13,026 nucleotides of DNA. Source: Collinsella sp. GTDB taxonomy: Bacteria > Actinomycetota > Coriobacteriia > Coriobacteriales > Coriobacteriaceae. Both the position numbers and the translations under genes were made by a program. Under the pieces are notes generated by a model, which saw nothing but the letters and a program-made list of their open reading frames with translations, was not told the DNA's origin and made no database searches. This document shows, piece after piece, positions 13,004 through 13,026 of this stretch; within the stretch, counting starts at the first letter, position 1, and each line of letters starts with the position of its first letter. The DNA lies in NCBI GenBank assembly GCA_018376905.1, contig JAHAAK010000048.1, positions 1 to 13,026 on the forward strand, in the 5' to 3' direction.

Positions 13004-13026
13004 CCCTGAGGGCCGGACCGGCCGGC
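13004..13026. other. GC-rich inverted repeat cut by the window edge
   Basis: CCCTGAGGG (13004-13012) overlaps GGCCGG-A-CCGGCC (13011-13023), both self-complementary. The structure probably continues beyond the window, perhaps as part of the next gene's signals. Its function is unknown. Confidence 0.35.

Overview
The window looks like a chromosomal segment of an actinobacterium of the class Coriobacteriia, most like Collinsella or a close relative. The clues are a GC-rich genome with strong C/G third-codon bias, the style of groES-groEL, a riboflavin ECF transporter whose two ATPases are fused, and an argCJBD cluster. The genus is an inference from overall impression. All protein genes are on the + strand; only a tRNA-Val and its signals are on the - strand.

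Positions 1-2481: the groES-groEL chaperonin operon, bracketed by two long imperfect palindromes (1-95 and 2338-2481). No CIRCE or HAIR heat-shock operator is visible; a candidate extended -10 promoter lies just before groES.

Positions 2482-7213: a stem-loop-rich gap leads to a promoter and an FMN riboswitch. The riboswitch runs into the ribosome-binding site of a RibU-type riboflavin S component. RibU, a fused EcfA1-EcfA2 double ATPase and EcfT follow with overlapping stop and start codons, so the complete riboflavin ECF transporter is encoded in one unit. Two tandem paralogous flavin-type split-barrel (PPOX-like) proteins follow closely and end at a strong hairpin. The layout suggests a flavin uptake and flavin-using operon controlled by FMN.

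Positions 7214-12351: an arginine (ornithine) biosynthesis operon, argC-argJ-argB-argD. It has ArgR-box-like sequences and an extended -10 promoter upstream, a terminator-like structure between argC and argJ, GC-rich stem-loops in the other gaps, and a good intrinsic terminator after argD. ArgJ recycles the acetyl group, so ArgB, ArgC, ArgD and ArgJ together convert N-acetylglutamate to ornithine.

Positions 12352-13026: no protein gene. It holds a 220-bp AT-rich element with 28-bp terminal inverted repeats (a MITE candidate), a GC-rich stretch containing a tRNA T-arm-like sequence, tRNA-Val(UAC) on the - strand with its promoter and terminator, and a perfect 38-bp palindrome near the right edge.

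No wholly new protein system is evident. The most interesting items are the non-coding structures: the MITE-like element, the perfect palindrome, the palindromes around groESL, and the FMN riboswitch with an enlarged arm that overlaps the start of translation.
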